Shown one piece after another: positions 7,809 to 16,714 of a stretch of 36,066 nt of DNA. This stretch comes from Desulfosporosinus sp. (lineage in GTDB: Bacteria; Bacillota; Desulfitobacteriia; Desulfitobacteriales; Desulfitobacteriaceae). The notes beneath the pieces are model-generated. The model did not search any database. It was not told the origin of the DNA and was given only the letters and a program-made list of their open reading frames with translations. Both the position numbers and the translations under genes were made by a program. Positions within the stretch are counted from its first letter, which is position 1. The number at the start of each line of letters is the position of its first letter. Location of the stretch: assembly GCA_027353165.1 (NCBI GenBank), contig DAIEHY010000006.1, positions 269 to 36,334 on the forward strand, given 5' to 3'.

Positions 7809-10118
7809 ATGAACGTCATTAAAAAAGGGAATTTGAACCAGGTCACTCCTCTGTGTATAGCTTTGCTTTATGCACTGATTGGTGGGCTCTGGATTCTCTT
7901 CTCGGATCATCTATTAGGCTTGATCGTGTTTGATCATAATGGACTACTCCAGTTATCAACCGCAAAAGGATGGCTCTATATTATTATAACGTCAGCGCTT
8001 CTGTATGCTCTTGTTCAATCGGGATTTAACTCTCTTCAGAAATCTGAGAAAGCCCAGCAAAAAGATCGGGAACATCTGGAGCGCTATCGGCTTCTAGCAG
8101 ATCATGTTCTTGATTTGATAATATTTATTAATCCAGAAGGGCAAATTATCGATGCTAACGAGGCGGCGGTAAAACGTTACGGTTACACATACCAGGAATT
8201 GACAAATATGCCTGTTTATAAGTTGCGTTTACCAGAGGACCAATCGTCAGTAGCAGATTTTTTGGAAAAGGCTCCCAATGGGATGGAGTTTGAACTTAAA
8301 CACATTTGTAAAGATGGGAGCGTTTTCCCAATTGATATAAGTGCCAAGGGTGCAATGATCAATGGAAAACCGATTATTGTTAGCCTCATTCGCGATATTA
8401 CAAAACGCAAGAAAGCAGAAGCCGAGGTTTGGCTGGAGAAAGAACGAGCCCAGGTGACGCTAGAGTCCATAGGAGATGCCGTGATCACGACCGATGTACG
8501 TGGCAACGTGGAGTACTTAAATCCGGTTGCCGAGGCGTTAACAGGTTGGACTAATGCTGATGCAGTGGGTCTTTCTGAGGAACGAGTTTTTCAAATTATT
8601 AATGAAGACTCGGGGTTGAAGGTTGAAAGTCCAATTGAACAATCTCTGCGTTCAGGAGATATTGTTGGTTTAGCAAACCATACAGTTTTAATTAATAAAC
8701 AGGGATCGACTATCGCGATTGAAGACTCGGCTGCTCCTATTCGTGACAGAGATGAAACAATCATCGGTGCAGTTTTAGTATTTCATGATGTTAGTTATAA
8801 ACGAAATCTTATGAAAGAATTAACTCATCAAGCACAACATGATGCTTTAACAGGACTCCCCAACCGTTACCTTTTTAATGAACATTTAAAGCTAGCATTA
8901 GCACGGGCAAAACGTAAACAGAGTAAGCTAGCAGTAATCTTCTTGGATTTAGACCGCTTCAAACTGATTAATGATACGATGGGTCATAATATGGGTGATC
9001 GGCTCCTTTATCACGTTGCGGAACGCGTTCGCCGTTCATTGCGCGAAGGGGATACGATTGCCAGACAGGGTGGAGATGAATTTTTAATCTTACTTCCCGA
9101 GATTGTGGATGATCTAGAGGCAGCCTCCGTGGCCGAACGGATTTTGGGAGTTTTTGCTCAACCAATTATGTTAGATGGCAATGAAATCTACCTGAGCACG
9201 AGTATTGGAATTAGCCTCTATCCAGACGATGGGACGGATCTTGAAACTTTAGTGAAACAAGCGGATATTGCTATGTATTACGCAAAGGAAAAGGGTCGAA
9301 ATAATTATCAATTTTTTACGAATGGCCTTAACATTAAAGCTAACAAACGACTTTCTACAGAAAACAGTTTGCGTAAGGCCATAGCCCGCGATGAGCTTGT
9401 CCTACACTATCAGCCCCAGATCGATTTTGAAAACGGTTCGATTGTGGGATTAGAAGCTCTAATCCGCTGGAATTCTATCGAGCAGGGAATAGTTTCCCCG
9501 GCCGCTTTTATTCCCATTGCAGAGGAAACAGGATTGATAGTGCCTATAGGAGAATGGGTTTTGAGAACCGCTTGCGAGCAAAATAAGTCGTGGCAAGAAA
9601 AAGGATATCCACCCGTGCGTATTACTGTTAATATTTCAGCTTGGCAATTTAGAGAACCTAATTTTATTAAGTTAGTAGCGAAAATTCTCGAGGAATCTGG
9701 CTTAGAGCCAAAGTGGTTGGAACTTGAGATTACTGAAAGTATTGCGATGGATAATGGGAAAACGTCACTTCAAATGTTAAATAGAGTTAAAGAGTTAGGA
9801 GTACGGATTGCTATTGATGATTTTGGTACTGGTTTTTCTTCACTAAACTATTTAAGGCACATGCCGATTGACACGCTAAAAATAGATCAATGCTTTGTTC
9901 AAGATATCGGTTCAGGCGAAAATGGAAATGAAGTAGTTACAGCTATTATTAATCTTGCTAAAAACCTTCACTTAAAAGTAATTGCTGAAGGAGTAGAGAC
10001 GAATACCCAACGGTCCTTTCTCAAGGAAAAATCGTGTGACGAAATGCAAGGGTTCCTTTATAGCAAGGCGGTACCGTCGCTAGAAATCGAGAGGTTGTTT
10101 GAGCAATCGAAGCAGTAA
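7809..10118 (+). CDS. Membrane-anchored PAS-PAS-GGDEF-EAL c-di-GMP turnover protein
   Basis: Two N-terminal TM segments, PAS boxes, intact RQGGDEFLILLPE, intact GLEALIRW and IDDFGTGFSSLNYLRHMPIDTLKID. Confidence 0.95.
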   Translation: MNVIKKGNLNQVTPLCIALLYALIGGLWILFSDHLLGLIVFDHNGLLQLSTAKGWLYIIITSALLYALVQSGFNSLQKSEKAQQKDREHLERYRLLADHVLDLIIFINPEGQIIDANEAAVKRYGYTYQELTNMPVYKLRLPEDQSSVADFLEKAPNGMEFELKHICKDGSVFPIDISAKGAMINGKPIIVSLIRDITKRKKAEAEVWLEKERAQVTLESIGDAVITTDVRGNVEYLNPVAEALTGWTNADAVGLSEERVFQIINEDSGLKVESPIEQSLRSGDIVGLANHTVLINKQGSTIAIEDSAAPIRDRDETIIGAVLVFHDVSYKRNLMKELTHQAQHDALTGLPNRYLFNEHLKLALARAKRKQSKLAVIFLDLDRFKLINDTMGHNMGDRLLYHVAERVRRSLREGDTIARQGGDEFLILLPEIVDDLEAASVAERILGVFAQPIMLDGNEIYLSTSIGISLYPDDGTDLETLVKQADIAMYYAKEKGRNNYQFFTNGLNIKANKRLSTENSLRKAIARDELVLHYQPQIDFENGSIVGLEALIRWNSIEQGIVSPAAFIPIAEETGLIVPIGEWVLRTACEQNKSWQEKGYPPVRITVNISAWQFREPNFIKLVAKILEESGLEPKWLELEITESIAMDNGKTSLQMLNRVKELGVRIAIDDFGTGFSSLNYLRHMPIDTLKIDQCFVQDIGSGENGNEVVTAIINLAKNLHLKVIAEGVETNTQRSFLKEKSCDEMQGFLYSKAVPSLEIERLFEQSKQ

Positions 10119-10120
10119 AA

Positions 10121-10142
10121 ATGTTCAGTTAGAGCTGAACAT
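10121..10142 (+). other. Perfect hairpin downstream of GGDEF-EAL gene
   Basis: atgttcag-ttagag-ctgaacat, 8-bp stem, no T run. Confidence 0.5.
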
Positions 10143-10188
10143 CCTGCACCACATTAGCCAAGCTTTAATAAGCTAAACAAACTAAACT

Positions 10189-10776
10189 ATGATTAATGAG
10201 GTGTGGGCAATGTTAGATTTACTGGACTCAATTATACTACCCAAACGACTACCTGAAGTAGTGAGTGTGCCTAATCCCCTCAATAAATCTCTCCAAGGTA
10301 AATACTTTGCCGGTCAGACAGAATTATTGACTTTTAGCAACACTACGAACGCCTGGGGAGCTTTAATCAATCCGACCGGTTCCGGTATCAATCTATTTGC
10401 AAATGTGTTTACCATTTCAAATTTATCTGATCAAGCGTTTTTAGTACAAATATGGTTTAACACTATTCTACCTGGAACAGGATCTGTGTCATCAAAGGTC
10501 AGCCCTGCTAACACTGCGCTGGTTCCGCTTCCGGTACCGAAAGTGCAGATACAATTTAACCAAAATGTCAGTGGAATTCCGGTTGGCGGTGTTAATGTCT
10601 TTGACCGGATAGTTCCTCCCGGCGCAACCCTGGCCAGTGAAGAGGATGGAAAGTTTATCTTTCCTCAAGGAGGGAACTGGAGCCTCTTTTTAACCTCTCC
10701 TGGGCCGACAGCAGTTTCACTTTCCGCGATAGTAGCCTTAGGCTGGTGGGAAGAAAAAACTAAGCGAATCAAGTAG
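10189..10776 (+). CDS. Conserved hypothetical protein (possibly DUF6143-like)
   Basis: Good coding ORF; YFAGQTELLTFSNTTNAWGALINPTGSGINLFANVFTISNLSDQAFLVQIW; start may be ATG 10210 (SD gaggtg). Confidence 0.65.
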   Translation: MINEVWAMLDLLDSIILPKRLPEVVSVPNPLNKSLQGKYFAGQTELLTFSNTTNAWGALINPTGSGINLFANVFTISNLSDQAFLVQIWFNTILPGTGSVSSKVSPANTALVPLPVPKVQIQFNQNVSGIPVGGVNVFDRIVPPGATLASEEDGKFIFPQGGNWSLFLTSPGPTAVSLSAIVALGWWEEKTKRIK

Positions 10777-10784
10777 CTATTTGC

Positions 10785-10820
10785 AAGACCTCCAAGGCGT
10801 AAAAGGAGGTCTTTTTTTTT
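10785..10820 (+). terminator. Intrinsic terminator
   Basis: agacctcc...ggaggtct followed by T tract. Confidence 0.85.
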
Positions 10821-10826
10821 GTCTAC

Positions 10827-10870
10827 GTATCGGTGTAGGAGATGTGAACGACCTAAGACACTTCCTTGTC
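10827..10870 (+). repeat. Direct repeat copy A flanking structured region
   Basis: tatcggtgtaggagatgtgaacgacctaagacacttccttg; shares exact ctaagacacttcct with copy B at 11289-11331. Confidence 0.65.
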
Positions 10871-10997
10871 AAGAACCGTCCCTGACTTGTTCCCAAACCC
10901 CGTCGACCTAAGCCAGAGGAAGTTTCTTAGCTTAGAGAGCACGATTAGTGGAATTGCGTCAATGAGCGCAGTTGATCAGGCGTGAAGAACCGCAACT

Positions 10998-11114
10998 GGA
11001 CTTGTCCATGGATGGACTGATGCCGCGGTGCCAAGGATGGCAAGGAGCGGCGCACATGCGACGGCACAGGACGTGCCTAGTGTCGAATGCGCCAAGGATG
11101 GCATAGCATTCGAC
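10998..11114 (+). ncRNA. Candidate structured RNA: cluster of hairpins with GGA loops
   Basis: gtccaTGGAtggac (11004-11017), tgccaAGGAtggca nested in gccgc/gcggc (11022-11051), ggcacAGGACgtgcc (11063-11077), gccaAGGAtggc nested in gtcgaatgc/gcattcgac (11082-11114). Confidence 0.35.
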
Positions 11115-11288
11115 CAGAAAGCCCAGAAGTTTTGCGGTTTAGCCTGAGCGACAAGGGAATAGCAATGGAACACGATAGTCTCCAGTGACGATAGTCTCCG
11201 GTGGAGAGTATCGCCGAAGGGCAAACTCCAAAAGAACACTGTAGCCCGTAGGATGAGTATCGCCGAAGCCGCTATCCTCAAAGTATAC

Positions 11289-11331
11289 CTATCGGCGAAG
11301 GATGTGCGAACGTGCTAAGACACTTCCTCGC
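11289..11331 (+). repeat. Direct repeat copy B flanking structured region
   Basis: tatcggcgaaggatgtgcgaacgtgctaagacacttcctcg, similar to copy A. Confidence 0.65.
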
Positions 11332-11402
11332 ATAAGACTTTTTTGCTTAAGATGTCTAAATCGTTAAAACAGGACATACCTTTTATCAAGGGGGGCAATG
11401 AC

Positions 11403-12476
11403 GTGTCGCTACATTACAAACTATCTGTCGTTCAAACACCGGACCGGCTACACACTAACCATACCGATCTACCTGAGTCTATGACCTCTCAAACGGAGGA
11501 GTGTTTTTCTAAGTCGAATCAAAGTGCGGTGCTATGGATGGAGATCTCCAGATGGTTCGGCGAAGAGATACGTTTGATCTTAACAAGAATTAAAGATGTG
11601 GGCTTCCAAGAGGTCGAAGAGCTGCGATTGAGGATGGATCAACCACTCTTGGTACGAACATCAGACAAGGACTATTTTATTAATCAGGAAGGAAGAGTAA
11701 CAAGCCCGGATAAAGCCTATCGGGTGAATCGAGAGGATCTGGTCAGTACATTAGAACGGATGACCCATAGCTCTGTTTACGCGGCTGAGGAAGATCTTAA
11801 ACAGGGCTTTTTGACTCTCCCAGGTGGAAACAGGGTTGGGGTTTCAGGAGAGGCAGTCTTACAACATGGGAAAATCCAGACTATGAAGCATGTATCTTCC
11901 TTAAATATCCGGATTTCACGGAGTATGAAAGGAAGGGGTTTAAAGATCTTGCCCTTACTTTTAGCGAATGGAAAAGTATCTCATACACTCTTAATTTCTC
12001 CTCCTCGAGCTGGCAAAACGACCCTCTTAAGGGAACTGATTCGTTTAATTAGTAACGGCGTACCACAACTAGGGTTAAATGGGCAAACTGTCGGAGTTGT
12101 GGACGAACGAGGAGAACTTGCTGGGATGTGGCAAGGGGTGCCAACCTACGACTTAGGTTATCGTACGGACGTGTTGGATGGGTGCCCAAAAGCTTTTGGA
12201 ATGAGTATGTTGGTTCGTTCTATGGCACCTCAAGTTATGGCCATGGATGAACTCGGTCATGCAGATGATGTTTCTGCCCTACTGGATGCTTTACGCACCG
12301 GGGTACAAATCCTAAGTACTGCCCATGCCAGTTCATTGGAAGAAGCACAAAATCGGCCAGTCATAGCGCGACTGCTAAGTCAAGGAGTATTTGAACGGTT
12401 GGTCGTTTTAAGTAGGCAATCGGGACCAGGGACCATCGAAGGGGTTTATAATCTAAGAACTGGGAGGATCCTATAA
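11403..12476 (+). CDS. spoIIIAA: Stage III sporulation protein AA
   Basis: SpoIIIAA ATPase: LLISPPRAGKTTLLRELIRLIS, VVDERGELAG, AMDELGHADD; GTG 11403 with SD aagggggg preferred over TTG 11343. Confidence 0.93.
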   Translation: MSLHYKLSVVQTPDRLHTNHTDLPESMTSQTEECFSKSNQSAVLWMEISRWFGEEIRLILTRIKDVGFQEVEELRLRMDQPLLVRTSDKDYFINQEGRVTSPDKAYRVNREDLVSTLERMTHSSVYAAEEDLKQGFLTLPGGNRVGVSGEAVLQHGKIQTMKHVSSLNIRISRSMKGRGLKILPLLLANGKVSHTLLISPPRAGKTTLLRELIRLISNGVPQLGLNGQTVGVVDERGELAGMWQGVPTYDLGYRTDVLDGCPKAFGMSMLVRSMAPQVMAMDELGHADDVSALLDALRTGVQILSTAHASSLEEAQNRPVIARLLSQGVFERLVVLSRQSGPGTIEGVYNLRTGRIL

Positions 12477-12985
12477 TGCTGATCCTTGGTTGTATTGTCC
12501 TAATAGTTGGTTGCGGGTCCTCTGGTCTGTGGCTAGCTAACCGAATTAGGCGGCGACCCTCCGAATTGCGAGAGTTTTTAATGGCCCTGACTCTCTTAGA
12601 CACGGAAATTGTTTGGGGCGCAACCCCTTTGCCTGAGGCTTTTGGCATAGTAAAAGAACGAACAGATATGCCTTGGCAAGGCTTTTTCAAAGACCTTCAA
12701 GAACGTTTGGAGAGGGGAGAGGCAGCCAATATTGCTTGGAAAGCGACAATATTGTGTCAAAAAGCTCATTTCTGTCTAAAACCAGAAGATTGGCAAGTGA
12801 TCCGTGATGTCGGAAAAGGATTAGGTCGATCAGATCGCACCGAGCAACATAAACAACTAGAGCTTGTATTACGCCAACTTACTTTGACGAAGGAACAAGC
12901 AGATATTTGGTCGGTTAAACAAGCGAAAATGTGGTCTTATTTAGGCTTTTTAGGCGGGATCGCAGGAGTGCTCATTCTGATTTAA
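12476..12985 (+). CDS. spoIIIAB: Stage III sporulation protein AB
   Basis: Size, LRELREFLMALTLLDTEIVWGATPLPEAF-type sequence, operon position. Confidence 0.92.
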   Translation: MLILGCIVLIVGCGSSGLWLANRIRRRPSELREFLMALTLLDTEIVWGATPLPEAFGIVKERTDMPWQGFFKDLQERLERGEAANIAWKATILCQKAHFCLKPEDWQVIRDVGKGLGRSDRTEQHKQLELVLRQLTLTKEQADIWSVKQAKMWSYLGFLGGIAGVLILI

Positions 12986-13005
12986 GCTGGGGGAGGAGAC
13001 GGGAA

Positions 13006-13203
13006 ATGAGCTTCAATCTAATTATCACTGTGGCTGGAATTGGAATTTTGGTTGGTATCTTAGCCACCGTTCTTAATCAATCTGGGCGCAGTGAAATGGC
13101 TCAGGGTGTAACAATTATGGGAGTCATTGTAGTTCTCTATATTGTAGTTCAGTCAATAGCGGAATTATTTACTCTAGTTAAGAGTGTTTTCAACCTTTAT
13201 TAG
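13006..13203 (+). CDS. spoIIIAC: Stage III sporulation protein AC
   Basis: 65-aa hydrophobic MSFNLIITVAGIGILVGILATVLNQSGRSEMAQGVTIMGVIVVL; ATG 13006 with SD ggaggag. Confidence 0.93.
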   Translation: MSFNLIITVAGIGILVGILATVLNQSGRSEMAQGVTIMGVIVVLYIVVQSIAELFTLVKSVFNLY

Positions 13204-13214
13204 GGGGCTAAAGC

Positions 13215-13601
13215 GTGGAGATATGGCAAATCGTAGGACTAGCCCTAATCGTTACAATTATGAGTGTTGTCCTCAAGCAGATTCGACCAGAAATAGCCTT
13301 ACAGCTCACGATTCTAGCTGGAGCCTCAATTTTCATACTTGTCTTAAGTAAAGTCAAAGTAATTGTTGAATTACTTCAAACTCTTGCCGATCAAGCCAAT
13401 ATCAGCTCATATTATTTACTCATTATTTTAAAGATTGTAGGTGTAGCCTATCTGGCCGAGTTCGGTGCTCAAATTTGCCGTGATGCTGGAGAAAACTCGC
13501 TGGCAACGAAAATTGAGCTGGCAGCTAAAATTGGGGTTATCCTCTTAGCGATCCCTATTATTGTAGCTATTACAGAGTCGCTGGTACGACTCGTTCCGTG
13601 A
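13215..13601 (+). CDS. spoIIIAD: Stage III sporulation protein AD
   Basis: Hydrophobic protein, AYLAEFGAQICRDAGENSLATKIELAAK motif. Confidence 0.93.
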   Translation: MEIWQIVGLALIVTIMSVVLKQIRPEIALQLTILAGASIFILVLSKVKVIVELLQTLADQANISSYYLLIILKIVGVAYLAEFGAQICRDAGENSLATKIELAAKIGVILLAIPIIVAITESLVRLVP

Positions 13602-13602
13602 G

Positions 13603-14784
13603 GTGATGTGTTTGCTGAGATTCTTCCAAAGTTTAGTCTTATCTGTCATTTTCTTATGTGGGACAACTTCTCCTATATTTGCTGAGGAAGCTACATCTCC
13701 AAGCACTGGAAAGGTTGAATTATCACAAGAAGTTGATCTGAGCCAAATGCGAGGATTTTTGGACCAACTGGACGGAGATGTTCAGAAGGCGATGCCGGGT
13801 TTTTCTCTAGTTCGTATATTTGATGATTTAAAAAGCGGAAAACTAAGCTTGAGACCGGAAAATATTGGACATACTTTGTTAGTTTTACTGGGTCATCAGA
13901 TTCTAGGTACGGCTCCACTGATTGGCAAGCTGTTAATTTTAGCGGTATTAGGGGCGGTTTTAGGTCAACTTCAAGTTGCGTTTGAGGGAAGTGTTGGAAA
14001 AACCGCTCAGGTGATGACATATTTAGTTCTTTTAAGTCTTGCTATTACGTCATTTAGGGAGGCATTAAGCATTGCTACAGGGGCTATTGAACAGATGACA
14101 AGTCTAATGCAGACGATGTTTCCAGTGATTCTAACCTTATTAATAACAATGGGAAATCTGACGAGTGCAGCATTATTTAAACCCTTGATTATGGGTAGTC
14201 TGACAGTCTTAGCTACCATTATTAAAACGATTATATTACCGCTCTTTTTTCTCGCGGCCATCATTAAACTTTTTAATCATATCTCAGAACAGTTTAGACT
14301 CAATAAACTGGCTGGACTTTTCGAATTTGCGGGGAAACTTTCCTTGGGAGTTATCATGACTGTGTTTATCGGAGTCATGACAGTTCAAGGAGTGACTGGT
14401 GGGGTTGCCGATAGCGTAGTTTTTCGTACCGCTAAGTATTCAGCGGATCTTATTCCTGTCGTGGGTAAATTTTTTAAAGATGCTGTTGAATTAGTGATCA
14501 CGTCTGGTTTACTTCTTAAAAACGCGGTTGGAATCATAGCTTTGATCGCCATTATCATTATCTGTTTGGGACCTTTGGTGAAAATTTTAGCGATGATCCT
14601 AGTCTTTCGAATTTCCGCTGCCCTCATTGAACCTCTTGGCGAAAAGGCCCTTGCGGACAGTCTCCAAGATATGTCTAAAAGCTTAATCTTGATTTTAGTG
14701 ACTGTCGCATCAGTTGGAATCATGTTTTTTATGTCCGTAGCCGTGGTTGTTGGCACGGGGACTTTTTCAGTGATGTTGCACTAA
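13603..14784 (+). CDS. spoIIIAE: Stage III sporulation protein AE
   Basis: Signal peptide, multi-TM, order in operon. Confidence 0.93.
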   Translation: MMCLLRFFQSLVLSVIFLCGTTSPIFAEEATSPSTGKVELSQEVDLSQMRGFLDQLDGDVQKAMPGFSLVRIFDDLKSGKLSLRPENIGHTLLVLLGHQILGTAPLIGKLLILAVLGAVLGQLQVAFEGSVGKTAQVMTYLVLLSLAITSFREALSIATGAIEQMTSLMQTMFPVILTLLITMGNLTSAALFKPLIMGSLTVLATIIKTIILPLFFLAAIIKLFNHISEQFRLNKLAGLFEFAGKLSLGVIMTVFIGVMTVQGVTGGVADSVVFRTAKYSADLIPVVGKFFKDAVELVITSGLLLKNAVGIIALIAIIIICLGPLVKILAMILVFRISAALIEPLGEKALADSLQDMSKSLILILVTVASVGIMFFMSVAVVVGTGTFSVMLH

Positions 14785-14797
14785 GGAGGCGACCATT

Positions 14798-15379
14798 GTG
14801 CAGACGTTGCAAACCCTAGTACGAAATTTGGCGGTCATTTTACTTTTGGCCACATTTCTAGAGATGCTTTTACCCAATAAATCAATGCGTGGTTTTGTTC
14901 AAATGGTGATGGGATTATTCGTAATTTCAGCAGTTCTTGCGCCAATTACCACACTTTTACATACGCCATTGGCAATGGAAATTCCAGCTTGGACAGCCAC
15001 AATTCCTCAGGATTTGCCAGCTCTTGCATCAGAAGGACAAGGGGTTAAAATTGGACGAAATGCTGTTCAGGAGCAATATCGTCTGATTTTGAACAATCAA
15101 ATTAAAGCGCTTGTACTGGGTACGCCTGGAGTTAAAACGGCGGAAGTCGATGTTGAATTTGAGGAGGGAGGCGGAGGTTTCAATGATCAGCCTAAGATTA
15201 CAAGGGTTAAGGTTATGTTAACCTCAACTAAGGAAGAAATTCAGAGTGTGCAACCCATTATTATCGATAAGTCCTCTTTACCTGCGAAAACTCAGTCACA
15301 GAGGGCGGAAGAGGTTCGAGAGCGTATCGCTACGTTGATGAATTTATCCAAAGATATTATTTTCGTTCAAGAAAGTTAG
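14798..15379 (+). CDS. spoIIIAF: Stage III sporulation protein AF
   Basis: N-terminal TMs, LEMLLPNKSMRGFVQMVMGLFVI. Confidence 0.9.
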   Translation: MQTLQTLVRNLAVILLLATFLEMLLPNKSMRGFVQMVMGLFVISAVLAPITTLLHTPLAMEIPAWTATIPQDLPALASEGQGVKIGRNAVQEQYRLILNNQIKALVLGTPGVKTAEVDVEFEEGGGGFNDQPKITRVKVMLTSTKEEIQSVQPIIIDKSSLPAKTQSQRAEEVRERIATLMNLSKDIIFVQES

Positions 15380-15404
15380 AAAGTAATGGAATGAAAGGAG
15401 CAAA

Positions 15405-15974
15405 ATGAAGGTGAATTGGATGAAACAGATTTCATCAGAAAAGGTGTTGGTTGGGTTAGTCGCCGTCATTGTTGTGGGGATGTCCTTTATCTACCTTGGA
15501 AAAGGAGACGTAGATCCTATGCAGAGTCTACAAACTAAATCAGCGCAAACCAACATTTCGGCAACCAATACAAAAATTGGTTTGTTGGAAAAAGAGCTGG
15601 AAGGTAAACTTCAAACGAATCTTTTAATGATGAACGGAGTTGGTAAGGTTCAAGTTTCAGTGAGCTTTATGACTGGTCTAAAAAATGAGTATGCTAGGAA
15701 TAATAACGTTACGAAACGAACGAATAAGGAAACAGATAAAACGGGGGGAACGCGAGAAACAACAGAGATAACGGAAAATAACCAAGTGGTTCTACCCAGT
15801 GGTTCGTCTCAACCAGTTATGGTAATGGAAGATCGCCCAGAGATAGCGGGTATTTTGGTCATTGCTGAGGGGGCGAGGGATGCAAAGGTGAGAGAGGGGA
15901 TTCATTCAGCGGTTCAAACGCTCTTGAATATTCCGAGCGCGAGGATCACGGTTGTTCCAATGGGTGAAGTATGA
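15405..15974 (+). CDS. spoIIIAG: Stage III sporulation protein AG
   Basis: EKELEGKLQTNLLMMNGVGKVQVSVSF and PEIAGILVIAEGARDAKVREGIHSAVQTLLNIPSARI motifs. Confidence 0.93.
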   Translation: MKVNWMKQISSEKVLVGLVAVIVVGMSFIYLGKGDVDPMQSLQTKSAQTNISATNTKIGLLEKELEGKLQTNLLMMNGVGKVQVSVSFMTGLKNEYARNNNVTKRTNKETDKTGGTRETTEITENNQVVLPSGSSQPVMVMEDRPEIAGILVIAEGARDAKVREGIHSAVQTLLNIPSARITVVPMGEV

Positions 15975-16546
15975 TGGTTTTTCCAAATAGACGCCCGGTT
16001 ATATTGATTTTAGGACGTAAAACTCAATTATGGCTCTTAAGCCTAGTAGGGTTGGCAGTCATCTTTGGTATTTTAGGAATCATCTTAATGACGACTGATC
16101 CAAAAGCCCACTTTTCTAGCCAGGTGGATATTCCGGTAATTGCTCCAGCGGGGGGACCTGCCATTGAATTTCAAGTTGAATCAGTCAAACAAGACGTATC
16201 CGGCGAAAATTACTTTGTGAATTATCGATTAAAGCGTGACCAGTTTCGTCAAGAGACTAAGGCTATGCTCTCTGAATTACTCAATTCAAGCGTGGAAAAG
16301 AGTAAAGTTCAAGCGCAAGAAAAATGGCTTGAACTTAGTACGAAAATACAAAGAGAAGGTGAAATAGAGAATTTGCTTAAAATTAAAGGATTTCAGGATG
16401 CAGTGGCAGATGTTTTTCAGGAAAGTGTTACGGTCATTGTCTATTCTCAAAAGCTAACGCCGAACGACGTAAGTCTCATTCAAGAGATCGTTTTACGAGT
16501 AACCAATGTGCGCTTGGATAAAATCACTATAACGGCAAAAAAATAA
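15971..16546 (+). CDS. spoIIIAH: Stage III sporulation protein AH
   Basis: N-terminal TM, YRLKRDQFRQETKAMLSELLNSS; overlaps spoIIIAG stop (ATGA). Confidence 0.92.
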   Translation: MMVFPNRRPVILILGRKTQLWLLSLVGLAVIFGILGIILMTTDPKAHFSSQVDIPVIAPAGGPAIEFQVESVKQDVSGENYFVNYRLKRDQFRQETKAMLSELLNSSVEKSKVQAQEKWLELSTKIQREGEIENLLKIKGFQDAVADVFQESVTVIVYSQKLTPNDVSLIQEIVLRVTNVRLDKITITAKK

Positions 16547-16622
16547 AAAACAAAACAAGTTTCGAAATACAGACTTTCATTGCAGGAGAATAAGGATATC
16601 AACGCGAATTAACTATTTAATT

Positions 16623-16714
16623 AGGACTAAAGTCCCAACCGCTAGGGAAGGGACCTCGTAAATGAATCAGGACGAAAGTCCCGGTCGAAAGGGTGAGGGA
16701 CACCGTAAATGAAC
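16623..16714 (+). repeat. Two tandem 46-nt structured repeats upstream of/overlapping receiver gene start
   Basis: aggactaaagtcccaaccgctagggaagggacctcgtaaatgaatc / aggacgaaagtcccggtcgaaagggtgagggacaccgtaaatgaac. Confidence 0.7.

Noticed and set aside
10976-11281. 101-aa minus-strand ORF in the structured intergenic block
   Set aside because: Cys/Ala/Leu-rich translation of hairpin repeats, no SD, no recognisable domain; the palindromic structure explains the open frame.
11353-11400. SigE promoter for spoIIIAA (catacctt at 11375-11382)
   Set aside because: Only a partial -10 match and no convincing -35 at proper spacing; the leader would be too short relative to the SD.
13691-14756. Minus-strand ORFs antisense to spoIIIAE (and other antisense ORFs throughout the track)
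   Set aside because: All lie opposite well-conserved genes, lack SDs and domain signatures; treated as shadow ORFs.
16623-16714. c-di-GMP (GEMM-I) riboswitch upstream of receiver gene
   Set aside because: Conserved GEMM core and tetraloop/receptor features are not present; kept only as an unassigned structured element.
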